64,000 bases of DNA from Aquabacterium sp. OR-4 (GTDB lineage Bacteria > Pseudomonadota > Gammaproteobacteria > Burkholderiales > Burkholderiaceae_C). The stretch lies in contig NZ_JAOCQD020000002.1 in the NCBI RefSeq assembly GCF_025290835.2, positions 1,054,001 to 1,118,000 on the forward strand. Reading direction: 5' to 3'. The notes beneath the pieces are model-generated. The model saw nothing but the letters and a program-made list of their open reading frames with translations, made no database searches and was not told the origin of the DNA. Both the position numbers and the translations under genes were made by a program. Each line of letters opens with the position of its first letter. Position 1 is the first letter of the stretch. Below, one piece after another: positions 30,383 to 42,815 of this stretch.

Positions 30383-31300
30383 TCAAACGAACTCGCGCTC
30401 GCGCAGCCACTTGGTGGCCACCCACTTGTCGCCGCGGATCACCGGTGCGCCGCCGTGCAGCGTGCGCGTGACCGGGTGCGCGCGGTCGTAGCTGAAGAAC
30501 ACCGCGTGGCCCTTGACCGGGGCCACCTCGAGCCCCACGTCCGGAAAGGTGGTGGCGCCGCCCTGCTCGGGCGTGTTGAGGTACATCACCACGGTGGCCA
30601 CGCGCTGGCCGCCGCGGCGCAGCACCGCGGCCATGCCGGGCTGGGCCGGGTCGAAGTAGTCGTGGTGCGGCTTGTACTCGGCGCCGGGGCGGTAGTGCAG
30701 CACCTGCAGGCCTTCGCCGTTTTCCACCGGCCAGCGCAGCAGCGCGGCAATGCGCGCCTCGATGCGCTCGCACAGCGCGTTCTCGGCGCGGCCGAAGAAC
30801 ATGCCCTCGCTGGTGCGCGCGGCGTTCACCTCGTTGCCGCCGGTCTCGTAGACCACGGTCTCCGAGCGCGCCATGCGCGGGCCGGCCGCGGCCACCATCG
30901 CATCGCACTCGTCGTCGGACAGCAGGCCGCCAAAGACCACCACGCGCGGGTGCTGCATCACCGCCAGCACGGCCACCTCGCGGTCATGCGCCCACAGGCG
31001 CGCGGGCGACAGGCGCAGATCGGGCTCGGGCACAGCCACCACCGCCGGCAAGGGCTGCTGGTGGGTTTGCGGCTGCTGCACGACCGGGCGGCCATGGGCG
31101 GCCAGCGCACTGGCGGCGGCGGCGGCCAGGCCGTGGGTCGGCAGCTGGCCGGCCAGGGCCTGCTCGAGTGCGGCGATGGCCACGTCCTCGTCCCAGCCGC
31201 TGCTGCGCATGGCCTCCAGCACGTCTTCGGGGCGGCAGCCGGCGCGGGCCTGCTCGATGATCCACTGCCGCAGTTCGGGGGTGACGGTCTGCGTTGTCAC
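30383..31300 (-). CDS. Prolyl 4-hydroxylase-like 2-oxoglutarate/Fe(II) dioxygenase
   Basis: A 305-residue protein. The C-terminal 190 residues are a P4Hc domain: iron ligands in HHDYFD (His212, Asp214) and a distal His282, with basic residues in GDKWVATKWLR for 2-oxoglutarate binding. VVYETGGNEVNAARTSEGMFF and NTPEQGGATTFPDVGLEVAPVKG are typical of bacterial P4H homologues. The N-terminal 50 residues look like a helical CUE/UBA-like segment. It would hydroxylate prolines in a protein target that cannot be predicted. Confidence 0.9.
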   Translation of the reverse strand: MTTQTVTPELRQWIIEQARAGCRPEDVLEAMRSSGWDEDVAIAALEQALAGQLPTHGLAAAAASALAAHGRPVVQQPQTHQQPLPAVVAVPEPDLRLSPARLWAHDREVAVLAVMQHPRVVVFGGLLSDDECDAMVAAAGPRMARSETVVYETGGNEVNAARTSEGMFFGRAENALCERIEARIAALLRWPVENGEGLQVLHYRPGAEYKPHHDYFDPAQPGMAAVLRRGGQRVATVVMYLNTPEQGGATTFPDVGLEVAPVKGHAVFFSYDRAHPVTRTLHGGAPVIRGDKWVATKWLREREFV

Positions 31301-31446
31301 GGCGCTCTACCTCGGATACCTCGGGGCTTGCTGGCTCAACCGGCAACCGGCCCCGCGGGCCAGCGGCCCGGCGTGCCGTGCGCACCGGTGGGCACAACAA
31401 CATGCGCCCATTCTGGCAGCGCTGGCCCAGATCGCCCGGTGCGGCA

Positions 31447-32244
31447 TCAAAGCCGACGGCGAAACACCAGGCGCTCGGGTGTCGACACACCGGCGTCGTG
31501 CGCATACCCGTCGGCATCAAAGCCGCGCAGCGCGGCCACGCTGCGCACGCGGTGGCGGATGGCCCAGCGCGCAAAGGCACCGCGTGCACGCTTGGCAAAG
31601 AAGCTGATGATCTTGTACTGGCCGCCGGCTGCGCCCGGGCCGTCCTTCCAGTCCTCGAACTGGCACTCGACCACGCGGGCCTTCAGCGCGGCGCGGTCGG
31701 CCACCTTGAAATACTCCTGCGAGGCCAGGTTCACGATCACCGGGCTGCGCTCGTCGGCCTGGCGCTCGTTGAGGTAGCCGGCCACCGTGTCGCCCCACCA
31801 GGCGTACAGGTCCTTGCCGGCGGGGTTGGCCCAGCGTGTGCCCATCTCCAGGCGGTAGGGCTGCAGGCGGTCAAACGGGCGCAGCGCGCCGTACAGGCCC
31901 GACAGGATCACCAGATGCTGCTGCGCCCAGCCCAGGTCGGCCGCCTCCAGGCTGCGGATGTCGAGGCCGTCGTAGACATCGCCGTTGAAGGCATAGGCGG
32001 CCGGGCGGCTGTTCTTCGGGCCGTGTTCGGGCGTCCAGGCGGCAAAGCGGCCGACATTGAGCGCGGCCAGTTCGTCCGACAGGTCCATCAGCTGCGCCAG
32101 CTGCGGCGGCGTCAGCGTCTTCAGGCCCTCGATCAGGGCGGCGGCGCGCGGCACGAAGGCCGGCTCGGTGGCACGCCGGGCCGCGCCGGCAGGCAGCGGG
32201 CGCTCGTAGTCGAGGGTCTTGGCGGGAGAAAGCAGAAAAAGCAT
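31447..32244 (-). CDS. yaaA: Peroxide stress protein YaaA
   Basis: A 265-residue DUF328 protein. The family signatures are present: MLFLLSPAKTLDY at the N-terminus, AFNGDVYDGLDI, LSGLYGALRPFDRLQPYRLEMGTRW and NLASQEYF. In E. coli, YaaA lowers free iron under peroxide stress and binds DNA. Length matches the family (about 258). It lies between the hydroxylase and the esterase on the same strand but with spacing that suggests its own promoter. Confidence 0.95.
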   Translation of the reverse strand: MLFLLSPAKTLDYERPLPAGAARRATEPAFVPRAAALIEGLKTLTPPQLAQLMDLSDELAALNVGRFAAWTPEHGPKNSRPAAYAFNGDVYDGLDIRSLEAADLGWAQQHLVILSGLYGALRPFDRLQPYRLEMGTRWANPAGKDLYAWWGDTVAGYLNERQADERSPVIVNLASQEYFKVADRAALKARVVECQFEDWKDGPGAAGGQYKIISFFAKRARGAFARWAIRHRVRSVAALRGFDADGYAHDAGVSTPERLVFRRRL

Positions 32245-32305
32245 GGCACCAGTGTACGGAGCGCCCCGCGTACCGCGCAGCCGGGTGCGCTTGGAAGGCG
32301 GCTGC

Positions 32306-33049
32306 TCAGTCGTCGGTGTCGTCGGGCGCGCCGCGCGCCGCGGCGGCGCCCATGGCCTCGCGCCAGGTGCGCTGCGGGATGTGGCCGGTGAGCCGCTGCA
32401 GGGCGCAGCGCAGCAGGGCCGGCGGGATCTCGTGGCCCGCGCCTTCGGCGATGTCGATGGTGGCGTCGCCCTGCAGCGCGGCCAGGCGCTCGATGGCGGC
32501 GCGCGCGTGCGTGACCGGGATCACGCCGTCGGCGCTGCCGTGAAAGAAGTGCAGCGTGGTCTCGCGCGGCGCGGCATCGGGCAGCGTGGCGTAGCGGCCG
32601 GCAAAGGCCAGCACGCGGCCGGCGGCGCCGTCGTGGCGCTGCACCAGCTCGAGCGCACAGATCGCGCCCTGCGAAAAGCCCACCAGGGCCGTGGCCTGGG
32701 GGCCCACGCCGGTGGCGGCCTGGGCGGCACGCAGCCACTCGGCCAGGCGCGGCAGCACGGCGGCCACGCGCGCCGGGCGCTCGGCCTCGGTGATCATGCC
32801 GCCCTGGGCGCTGGCCAGGCTGAACCACTGGCGGCCGGCCAGCTGCGCGGCGCCGGTGCCGTCCAGCGGCTCGAAGCCCTCAGGCGCCAGCACGGCGCAC
32901 TGCGCAAACTGCTGGCGCAGCACCTGGGCCAGCGGCGCCATGTCGGCCGCCGAGGCGCCCCAGCCGTGCAGCAGCACCATCAGCTGTTGCGGGGCGCTGC
33001 CATCGGCTGGCAGCCATTGCAGGGTATGGGGCATCAGGGGCGTGGTCAT
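32306..33049 (-). CDS. Alpha/beta-hydrolase, YpfH-like carboxylesterase
   Basis: A 247-residue serine hydrolase. The catalytic triad is visible: Ser126 in GFSQG, Asp174 in GSADGVIP and His206 in GAGHEIP. The oxyanion region is LLHGWGAS. The family (phospholipase/carboxylesterase, YpfH type) cleaves short-chain esters. The start at MTTPLMPH places the first beta strand close to the N-terminus; the longer frame upstream is low-complexity. Confidence 0.88.
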   Translation of the reverse strand: MTTPLMPHTLQWLPADGSAPQQLMVLLHGWGASAADMAPLAQVLRQQFAQCAVLAPEGFEPLDGTGAAQLAGRQWFSLASAQGGMITEAERPARVAAVLPRLAEWLRAAQAATGVGPQATALVGFSQGAICALELVQRHDGAAGRVLAFAGRYATLPDAAPRETTLHFFHGSADGVIPVTHARAAIERLAALQGDATIDIAEGAGHEIPPALLRCALQRLTGHIPQRTWREAMGAAAARGAPDDTDD

Positions 33050-33142
33050 GGGCGGTCTCTGGCGGCGCCGGGCCGGGCCGGGCCGGCGCGGTTCGGGGCT
33101 GGGGTGGGAGCGGGGTGCGCAGGCCGATTGTCCGGCCTGCAC

Positions 33143-36913
<3,771 letters not shown>

Positions 36914-38200
36914 AGAACGGGACGATCGGCTGGAATGGACGTTGGACAAGAGGCGGCACAAGAACCCCGCGGCGGCGATGGCACCGCCGCGGATCGCACG
37001 ACGACATAGGCCGCCGCAGGCTCACGCGCCCGTGGTGGCGGTTGGGTTGGCGATCGCGGTGGCGACACCGGTGGTGTCTGGCGGCCTGCCGCCGCGCGGG
37101 CCGCAGACGGATGCCTCTGGCCCAGCGGCGCGGGGGCCACCAAGGAAGGCGGCGGCGCCATCGCGCAGCCCGGTGTCGACCCGGCGGCCATCAAGGCATC
37201 GACCGGGCTGCGCACCGCGCCACCGCCGAGCTTGAGCACATGGGTGTAGATCATGGTGGTGCTCACGTCGGCATGGCCCAGCAGCTCCTGCACGGTGCGG
37301 ATGTCGTAACCCGACAGCAGCAGGTGCGTGGCGAACGAATGGCGCAGCGTGTGCGGCGTGGCCGGCTTGTGGACGCCGACGGCCTGCACGGCCTGGCGGA
37401 ACGCGCGCTGGAACTGCTGCTCGTGCTGGTGATGTCGGCGCAGCACGCGCGGCTCGGCCCGCGGATCCTCAGACAGCGTGGCTTGCGGAAACACCCAGAA
37501 CCAGGCCCACGACAAGGGCGCGCGCGGGTACTTGCGGCCCAGCGCATGCGGCACCTGCACCCCGGCCACGCCGGCGGCCCGATCGGCCGCCCACAGGGCA
37601 TGCGCCGCGGCCAGCTGATCACGCAAAGCCTGCTCCAGCGAGGCCGGCAGCATCACCACCCGGTCTTTGCCGCCCTTGCCCTCGCGCACGATGATCGCGC
37701 GGCGGTCGAAATCGATGTCTTTCACGCGCAGCCGCAAGCCCTCGAGCAGGCGCATGCCGGTTCCATACAACAGATGACCAAACAGCCTGGGCACCGGCTC
37801 GGGCAAGGCCGCCAGCACCCTCGCCACCTCGTCGTGCGACAGCACCACCGGCAGGCGTGGCGGCCGCTGCGGACGCGAGATCTCGTCCATCCACGGCAGG
37901 CGCAGGCCCAGCACCTTCTGGTAGAGAAACAGCAACGCCGAGAGGGCCTGCTTGTGCGTGGACGCCGACACCTGCCGATCGGCCGCCAGCCAGCCCAGAA
38001 AGGCCTCGACCGCATCACCGCCCAGATCGGCTGGATGCTGCAGTTGGTGGTAGCGCACGAAGACCCGTACCCAATGGACGTAGGCCTCCTCGGTTCGTAT
38101 GCTGTAGTGCATGAAGCGGATCTGGCTGCGCAGCCGATCCAGCAGCCGAACGGGAGGCGGCTCAGCATGGGGTGGCATGGTCAAGCTCCAACACCTGTGA

Positions 38201-38220
38201 TACTGTATGTTCATACAGTT
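38201..38220 (-). promoter_or_regulatory. LexA (SOS) operator upstream of intI
   Basis: TACTGTATGTTCATACAGTT is a near-perfect palindrome with CTGT-N8-ACAG, matching the proteobacterial LexA box consensus. It sits 23 bp upstream of the intI start. SOS control of integron integrases by LexA is established for Vibrio and class 1 integrons, so cassette shuffling here is probably induced by DNA damage. Confidence 0.85.
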
Positions 38221-38290
38221 CACCAGCTTTCGCAAGTGCCTGCACACGGGGCCATCCGCCTCGGCCCGGCCACGAAGCGCCAGTCATCCG

Positions 38291-38713
38291 ATGCCGCGCA
38301 AGACCCCGCCTGTGGCCGTCAACACCCGCGCCAGCGACGTGGCGCTGCTGACCGTCACCAAACGCCTGCTGCCCGGGCGACCTGGCACAAAGCAGCATTT
38401 GCAGCGCTACGGCGCGCAACTGGTGTGCGTGCGCTATCGCCACGACCCCGAACAAGGCCACCGATACACCACCGTGGAGCTGCTGGTGGACGACGGCCCG
38501 CTGCCGCTGGACCGCCGATCAGGACCCACCGTGCTGCTCAAGGTACAGCCGCACGAGATTGCATTGCAGCAGTTGCTGGCACTGCATGGCAATCACACGA
38601 TCAGCGAACTGCAGCCCTGCCTGATCCCCCGCGCCCTCGCGATCGCCCTCGGCCTACAAGCCAAGGTGATCAGAAAGAAGCGCCCCCGCATCCGCTCCAC
38701 CCAACCCAAGTGA
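38291..38713 (+). CDS. Hypothetical protein between intI and attI
   Basis: A 140-residue basic protein starting MPRKTPPVAVNTRASD and ending KKRPRIRSTQPK. The central part (LQRYGAQLVCVRYRHDPEQGHRYTTVELLVDDGPL) resembles small conserved betaproteobacterial proteins of unknown function. It is divergent from intI and lies before the attI-like core, so it is not a cassette. It occupies the position normally held by a short leader with the cassette promoter. No attC follows it. Confidence 0.6.
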   Translation: MPRKTPPVAVNTRASDVALLTVTKRLLPGRPGTKQHLQRYGAQLVCVRYRHDPEQGHRYTTVELLVDDGPLPLDRRSGPTVLLKVQPHEIALQQLLALHGNHTISELQPCLIPRALAIALGLQAKVIRKKRPRIRSTQPK

Positions 38714-38739
38714 CCACCGGTGGCAACGACTGACCGCCA

Positions 38740-38775
38740 GTGGGTATATTTGGTGATGTCGAAAGCACGTTAGGC
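38740..38775 (+). other. attI-like recombination site
   Basis: GTTAGGC at 38769-38775 is the first GTTRRRY core downstream of intI and has no RYYYAAC partner upstream, unlike attC sites. The first cassette therefore starts at 38770. The left boundary of the site is a guess. Confidence 0.65.
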
Positions 38776-38909
38776 CGCCGAAACACCCCTGTCGTCGCGC
38801 CGCCGCCCAACTGTCGTGCTACTGTCGCACCCGTTTCGTAGCGGCGTCATCCACGGCCAGCCAAGCTCAGTCCGCCTCGCCAAACGTGGCGCCGTGAGCT
38901 GTCAAACAC

Positions 38910-39329
38910 ATGAAAATCAACTCTGCTTTGGTCCTTCGACTCAGGAACGCTCGGTCGTGGTCGCAGGAAGAACTTGCGACCGCGGCTGGCCTGAACCTGA
39001 GAACGATTCAGCGAATCGAGAATGAGGCGTCGGCCTCGCTGCAGTCGAAAAAGGCTTTAGCTTCGGTATTCGACATCGACATCAAGGCGCTTGAAACTCA
39101 GGAACTGCCGGCCATGGTCAAGCACGAGTACAAAACACTGAACATACCAATCAAAAAGGGTTTCCTCTCAGGCATATCGAAGACCCCTTTGCCAAATATC
39201 GAGAAGATACTGAACGAGGAAGGCGCCAATGGCTGGCGCCTTGTGCAGATTCTTACTCCGGACGTACTTACCAGTTGGGGCAAAGCCACCGAGAATATGG
39301 TTGCCCTGTTTGAGCGTCCTGCAACGTAG
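38910..39329 (+). CDS. Cassette 1: XRE-family HTH protein with DUF4177-like C-terminus
   Basis: A 139-residue protein. Residues 1-62 are an XRE helix-turn-helix (LVLRLRNARSWSQEELATAAGLNLRTIQRIENE). Residues about 70-135 (HEYKTLNIPIKKGFLSG...ILNEEGANGWRLVQIL) resemble the small DUF4177 domain. It is probably a DNA-binding regulator; its target is unknown. Being first in the array, it should be the best-expressed cassette. About 140 bp of untranslated sequence precede it. Confidence 0.8.
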   Translation: MKINSALVLRLRNARSWSQEELATAAGLNLRTIQRIENEASASLQSKKALASVFDIDIKALETQELPAMVKHEYKTLNIPIKKGFLSGISKTPLPNIEKILNEEGANGWRLVQILTPDVLTSWGKATENMVALFERPAT

Positions 39330-39393
39330 AGACTCGCCACTTGCCCAACAGCATTGAACAACCAGCCAGTCAGCACCGGTCGTACCCGCGGCG

Positions 39394-39522
39394 GCCTAAC
39401 CCCTCGCTCAAAGGGAGCGCCAACGGCAGGTCACCAGGCCCGGGCCGGTGGTACGCTGCACATTTTCACCGGCCCGGGCCTGGCGCCCTGCCGCCGTCGC
39501 CCCCTTAGCTCGAACGTTAGGC
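39394..39522 (+). other. attC 1 (129 bp)
   Basis: Begins GCCTAAC and ends GTTAGGC; long class, with complementary internal arms (GGCAGG..CAGGCCCGGGCC / CGGCCCGGGCCTG..CCCTGCCG). Recombination site of cassette 1. Confidence 0.92.
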
Positions 39523-39546
39523 CTCTCAAAACTCAACTGTACCCAC

Positions 39547-40128
39547 ATGGCCATCGATACCTCCTACTATGTCTATGCGTTAAAGGACCCGCGTGAGTCG
39601 CCAGCCTTGCCGTTCTACATTGGCAAAGGTACCGGTACCCGCTCGTTCGATCACTTGGTCCGACCAGATGAATCTCGCAAGGGTCAAAGAATTAAAGAGA
39701 TTGAAGCAGCCGGATACATAGTTCTGGTAACAAGGATGGTTGACGAGCTAAGTGAACCACAGGCAATACGACTTGAAGCAGAACTGATCTCTTCGTTTGG
39801 AACGGTAGATACAGGCGGCCGACTCCTCAACAATGTCCTCCCATCTGGACTGTCGGCGAAAGCGCGAACTTCTGTTGTACTTCCATCTGGCGTGAAAGAG
39901 AAGGCCCAGATAGCACTATCACTCTTGAAGGATGCCGTTCTTGAATTAGCAAAGGCAAATCCTGGCGGGATATCGAACTCCGATGCGGCTAGCCTTCTCG
40001 GCCTTCGAAGCGACTATGGCGGAGGTTCCAAGGATTATCTGTCTTATAGCGTACTGGGCATACTTATGCGAGAGGGAAAACTTGCTCGAAGTACCACCAA
40101 TCGTAAACACATTGCGCGCGTGCAATGA
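39547..40128 (+). CDS. Cassette 2: GIY-YIG nuclease-domain protein
   Basis: A 193-residue protein. The N-terminal half has the GIY-YIG layout: YYVYALKDP (7-15), then LPFYIGKGTGTR (21-32) and a downstream Glu in LEAELISSFG, as in LEM-3-like GIY-YIG proteins. The C-terminal part is helical and may bind DNA. GIY-YIG enzymes nick or cut DNA and occur in repair, mobile and defence proteins; the role here is unknown. The stop precedes attC 2 by 3 bp. Confidence 0.78.
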   Translation: MAIDTSYYVYALKDPRESPALPFYIGKGTGTRSFDHLVRPDESRKGQRIKEIEAAGYIVLVTRMVDELSEPQAIRLEAELISSFGTVDTGGRLLNNVLPSGLSAKARTSVVLPSGVKEKAQIALSLLKDAVLELAKANPGGISNSDAASLLGLRSDYGGGSKDYLSYSVLGILMREGKLARSTTNRKHIARVQ

Positions 40129-40131
40129 CAG

Positions 40132-40245
40132 GCCTAACCATTCGCTCAACCGGATCCCCATTGCGGCATGCGGCTAAAGGCCCGCCATTTCATTCTGGGC
40201 CTTTAGCCACATACCGCAACGGTCCGGTTAGCTCAAACGTTAGGC
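40132..40245 (+). other. attC 2 (114 bp)
   Basis: GCCTAAC to GTTAGGC; short class with the TTGCGGCATGCGGCTAAAGG / CCTTTAGCCACATACCGCAA hairpin arms shared by many sites in the array. Confidence 0.93.
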
Positions 40246-40266
40246 ATCAGAACTAGCACCTCCACC

Positions 40267-40788
40267 ATGCCCACCACTGCTGAATTCCCAATCGAAGGCG
40301 GCTGCGACTGCAATGCCATTCGCTATTGCATGGAGACCAAGCCGCTCTTTGTCCACTGCTGTCACTGCAAGTGGTGCCAAAGAGAAAGCGGTGCTGCATT
40401 CGCACTGAATGCGATGATTGAGAGCGATCGCGTTGTCAACCTCGGCTCAGAACCGGAAGTGGTAAACACGCCTTCCGATAGCGGACTAGGCCAACGCATT
40501 GCACGCTGCCCAAGTTGCAAGGTCGCTGTTTGGAGCAACTACGCAGGTGCAGGCCCCATCATGAAGTTTGTGCGCGTGGGGACACTTGACAATCCTGATG
40601 TATGTCCACCAGAGATCCACATCTTCACTCGCTCAAAGCAGCCATGGGTAAACCTCCAAGGCGGTGCACCTGCAGTAGATGAATACTACGAGCGCGAAGA
40701 CTACTGGCCCGCTGAGAGTCTAACGAGGCGAGCTGCGGTGCTTCCAGCAATTCAAGCTTACCAGGCAACGCTCAAAACTGATGCCTAA
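40267..40788 (+). CDS. Cassette 3: GFA-family (Mss4-fold) protein
   Basis: A 173-residue protein of the GFA family, named after glutathione-dependent formaldehyde-activating enzyme. The zinc cysteines are visible: GGCDCNAIRYC (13, 15, 21), HCCHCKWCQ (31-37) and CPSC. Most GFA-family members are not proven formaldehyde enzymes, so the substrate is open; the family is frequent in integron cassettes. The stop codon TAA is formed by the GCCTAAC core of attC 3. Confidence 0.88.
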   Translation: MPTTAEFPIEGGCDCNAIRYCMETKPLFVHCCHCKWCQRESGAAFALNAMIESDRVVNLGSEPEVVNTPSDSGLGQRIARCPSCKVAVWSNYAGAGPIMKFVRVGTLDNPDVCPPEIHIFTRSKQPWVNLQGGAPAVDEYYEREDYWPAESLTRRAAVLPAIQAYQATLKTDA

Positions 40789-40894
40789 CCATTCGCTCAA
40801 CCGGATCCATTGCGGCATGCGGCTAAAGGCCCGCCATTTCATTCTGGGCCTTTAGCCACATACCGCAACGGTTCGGTTAGCTCAAACGTTAGGC
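40783..40894 (+). other. attC 3 (112 bp)
   Basis: Short-class attC, GCCTAAC to GTTAGGC; the TAA in its first core ends cassette gene 3. Confidence 0.93.
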
Positions 40895-40956
40895 CCCACA
40901 AGAATCACGCTCTTGCACCCCTACCGCCCATATCAACCCGCACACCACAATCCAAG

Positions 40957-41316
40957 ATGGCCATAAAGTCAGTCCAATCGTTGGTCGAAGATATTCGCCT
41001 TCTTGGCGAAACCAACTATGAGATCGTTGAGGCAGTCCGCGCATTGATCAAAAAGACGTTCAAGTCCACATCGGAGGAGGTCAAGTACGGAGGGATCTTG
41101 TTCACGTCTGGAGTTCAGTTCTGTGGTGTCTTCGCGTACAAAGAGCATGTGTCAGTGGAATTTGGAAGCGGAGCCAAGATCAAGGACGATATTGGTCATC
41201 TTGAAGGCACAGGCAAAGGCCGACGTCACTTGAAACTCATGTCAGTGGGGGAAATCAAGAGCAAACAGCTTGCTCAGTACCTTTTACTTGCGCACAGCGC
41301 GGCGAGTGGGGCCTAA
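40957..41316 (+). CDS. Cassette 4: DUF1801-like protein
   Basis: A 119-residue protein. EVKYGGILFTSGVQFCGVFAYKEHVSVEFGSG and GRRHLKLMSVGEIKSKQLAQYL match the DUF1801/YdhG-like fold, whose function is unknown. ATG 40957 is the first start after the preceding attC that yields the domain. It ends at the TAA inside the attC 4 core. Confidence 0.75.
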   Translation: MAIKSVQSLVEDIRLLGETNYEIVEAVRALIKKTFKSTSEEVKYGGILFTSGVQFCGVFAYKEHVSVEFGSGAKIKDDIGHLEGTGKGRRHLKLMSVGEIKSKQLAQYLLLAHSAASGA

Positions 41317-41421
41317 CCATTCGCTCAACCGACCCATTGCGGCATGCGGCTAAAGGCCCGCCATTTCATTCTGGGCCTTTAGCCACATACCGCAACGGTT
41401 CGGTTAGCTCAAACGTTAGGC
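41311..41421 (+). other. attC 4 (111 bp)
   Basis: Short-class attC, GCCTAAC to GTTAGGC. Its right core also supplies the stop codon of the reverse-oriented toxin gene in cassette 5. Confidence 0.93.
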
Positions 41422-41811
41422 CGCAGAAATTGGCAGCGCGCGGTTCGGGAATGCTCGCAAAAGCTTCTTGTCCATCGTGAACAGCTTCGTATCCAACTTT
41501 ACTGCCAAAGCAATGAACTCGCAGTCGTACGCGGAGCAGTCGCTATCTCGAACAAGCTCCAGGACTGTGCGGGACTCAACTTCAAATTCACCACCAGCCA
41601 ACAGGCTTTCGGCCTCTGCTTGCAAGCTCACGGCTTGCTCAAAAGAAATATCACTCCGTCGCACATAGCCAGCCAAGATGTTTCGGAACTCGCTTCTCCA
41701 AAGAATCGGTGCGCTCCAGTCCGGATCTCGCTCAAGTAGCGCTTCCGCCGCAGCCGTGTGCTCGCCTGGCAAGTACAGATAGGCCAGCACGTTCGTATCA
41801 ACTACGATCAC
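41416..41811 (-). CDS. Cassette 5: PIN-domain toxin (VapC/FitB type)
   Basis: A 131-residue PIN-domain ribonuclease. Acidic active-site residues are Asp5 (MIVVDTNVLAYL), Glu41 (SEFRNIL), Asp96 (SAYDCEFIALA) and Asp114 (LFTMDKKLL). VapC-type toxins cleave RNA and are neutralised by the antitoxin encoded just upstream, with which it shares a 4-bp overlap. The gene runs against the array direction. Its TAA stop is made by TTA of the GTTAGGC core at the cassette's left edge. Confidence 0.9.
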   Translation of the reverse strand: MIVVDTNVLAYLYLPGEHTAAAEALLERDPDWSAPILWRSEFRNILAGYVRRSDISFEQAVSLQAEAESLLAGGEFEVESRTVLELVRDSDCSAYDCEFIALAVKLDTKLFTMDKKLLRAFPNRALPISAA

Positions 41812-42053
41812 GGCCTGCCGTCCCGCTTCGCGTTATCAATGTCCTCAGCCAGGAACGTCTGCATTGGCAAGGCCGCACGCAGTTCTCTGGCCTTGGCAAG
41901 CCTCTCGCTCGGCGCAAGCCTTGTCGGCAGCAGCACGGCCTCAAGGCACACAATCGCTTCGCTGTTCAAGCTTCGCCTGTGCATCTCTGCAGCACTCTTC
42001 AACCGCTCGTACACGGCATCGGGTATGTTCTTCAGTGTCAAAGTCGTAGGCAT
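41808..42053 (-). CDS. Cassette 5: FitA-like ribbon-helix-helix antitoxin
   Basis: An 81-residue protein. Residues 1-40 (MPTTLTLKNIPDAVYERLKS...HRRSLNSEAI) are an Arc/FitA-type ribbon-helix-helix DNA-binding domain. The C-terminal tail (ELRAALPMQTFLAEDIDNAKRDGRP) would wrap around and block the PIN toxin. It probably autoregulates the pair. A self-promoted toxin-antitoxin pair in reverse orientation is typical of cassettes that stabilise large integrons. Confidence 0.88.
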   Translation of the reverse strand: MPTTLTLKNIPDAVYERLKSAAEMHRRSLNSEAIVCLEAVLLPTRLAPSERLAKARELRAALPMQTFLAEDIDNAKRDGRP

Positions 42054-42127
42054 GTCTAGCACCAAAAGGCAACCAAAGTGGTTGCATTGTGGCACATGCA
42101 TGCGCATGCCGCCACCCTGGCACTGCG

Positions 42128-42238
42128 GCCTAACACTTCGCTCAACCGGACCCATTGCGGCATGCGGCTAAAGGCCCGCCATTTCATTCTGGGCCTTTAG
42201 CCACATACCGCAACGGTGGGTTAGCTCAAACGTTAGGC
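42128..42238 (+). other. attC 5 (111 bp)
   Basis: Short-class attC, GCCTAAC to GTTAGGC. About 75 bp separate it from the antitoxin start and probably contain the toxin-antitoxin promoter. Confidence 0.92.
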
Positions 42239-42241
42239 CTC

Positions 42242-42670
42242 ATGAGAACCACCGTCGCGTTCGCTACGTTAGCCGCGCTTCTTCTGTCGTCGCAGGCCCA
42301 TTCTTCATCCAGTACGTGCACTCGGGAAGAGGCCTACGCGGCCGAGGTGGTTACGGATTACCTCACAACTTGGGACGGCGTCTACAGGTTCTACAAGCAG
42401 TTCAAGCACTGCTACGAGGGCGCGATTGCGGGAGGTGCAGAGGACAAGGTTCAACTCCTCTGGGCCAATCGCTGGTCGGAGATTCCTACAATGCTTGCAC
42501 TGACGACTAAGGATCGAGAGTTCAAGAAGTTCATCTGGGTCATCATCGACTCGGAGGCCTTTCCACGAGACACCTTCAACACAGTTCACGCGAACGTAAC
42601 TCGACACTGTCCAAAGGGAGCGGAGGAGTTCTGCCAGGCTGTCAGATCAGCAGCCAAACGTCGGCAATGA
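42242..42670 (+). CDS. Cassette 6: exported hypothetical protein
   Basis: A 142-residue protein with a signal peptide (MRTTVAFATLAALLLSSQAHS) and a soluble domain containing four cysteines (CTREEAYAAEVVTDYL; HCYEGAIAGG; HCPKGAEEFC). No family recognised. ATG lies three bases after the preceding attC core. Confidence 0.7.
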   Translation: MRTTVAFATLAALLLSSQAHSSSSTCTREEAYAAEVVTDYLTTWDGVYRFYKQFKHCYEGAIAGGAEDKVQLLWANRWSEIPTMLALTTKDREFKKFIWVIIDSEAFPRDTFNTVHANVTRHCPKGAEEFCQAVRSAAKRRQ

Positions 42671-42671
42671 G

Positions 42672-42797
42672 GCCTAACCCCTCGGTCAAGCGGAGAGCCA
42701 ACGGCAAGTCGCCAGGCCCGCGCGCCGCTGTGGTTTATTCTGCATCGCGCGGGCCTGGCGCCTTGCCGTCGTCTCCCGCTTACCTCGAACGTTAGGC
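42672..42797 (+). other. attC 6 (126 bp)
   Basis: Long-class attC, GCCTAAC to GTTAGGC, with GCAAGTCGCCAGGCCCGCGC / GCGCGGGCCTGGCGCCTTGC arms. Confidence 0.92.
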
Positions 42798-42815
42798 GTC
42801 ACAATCGCACCCACT

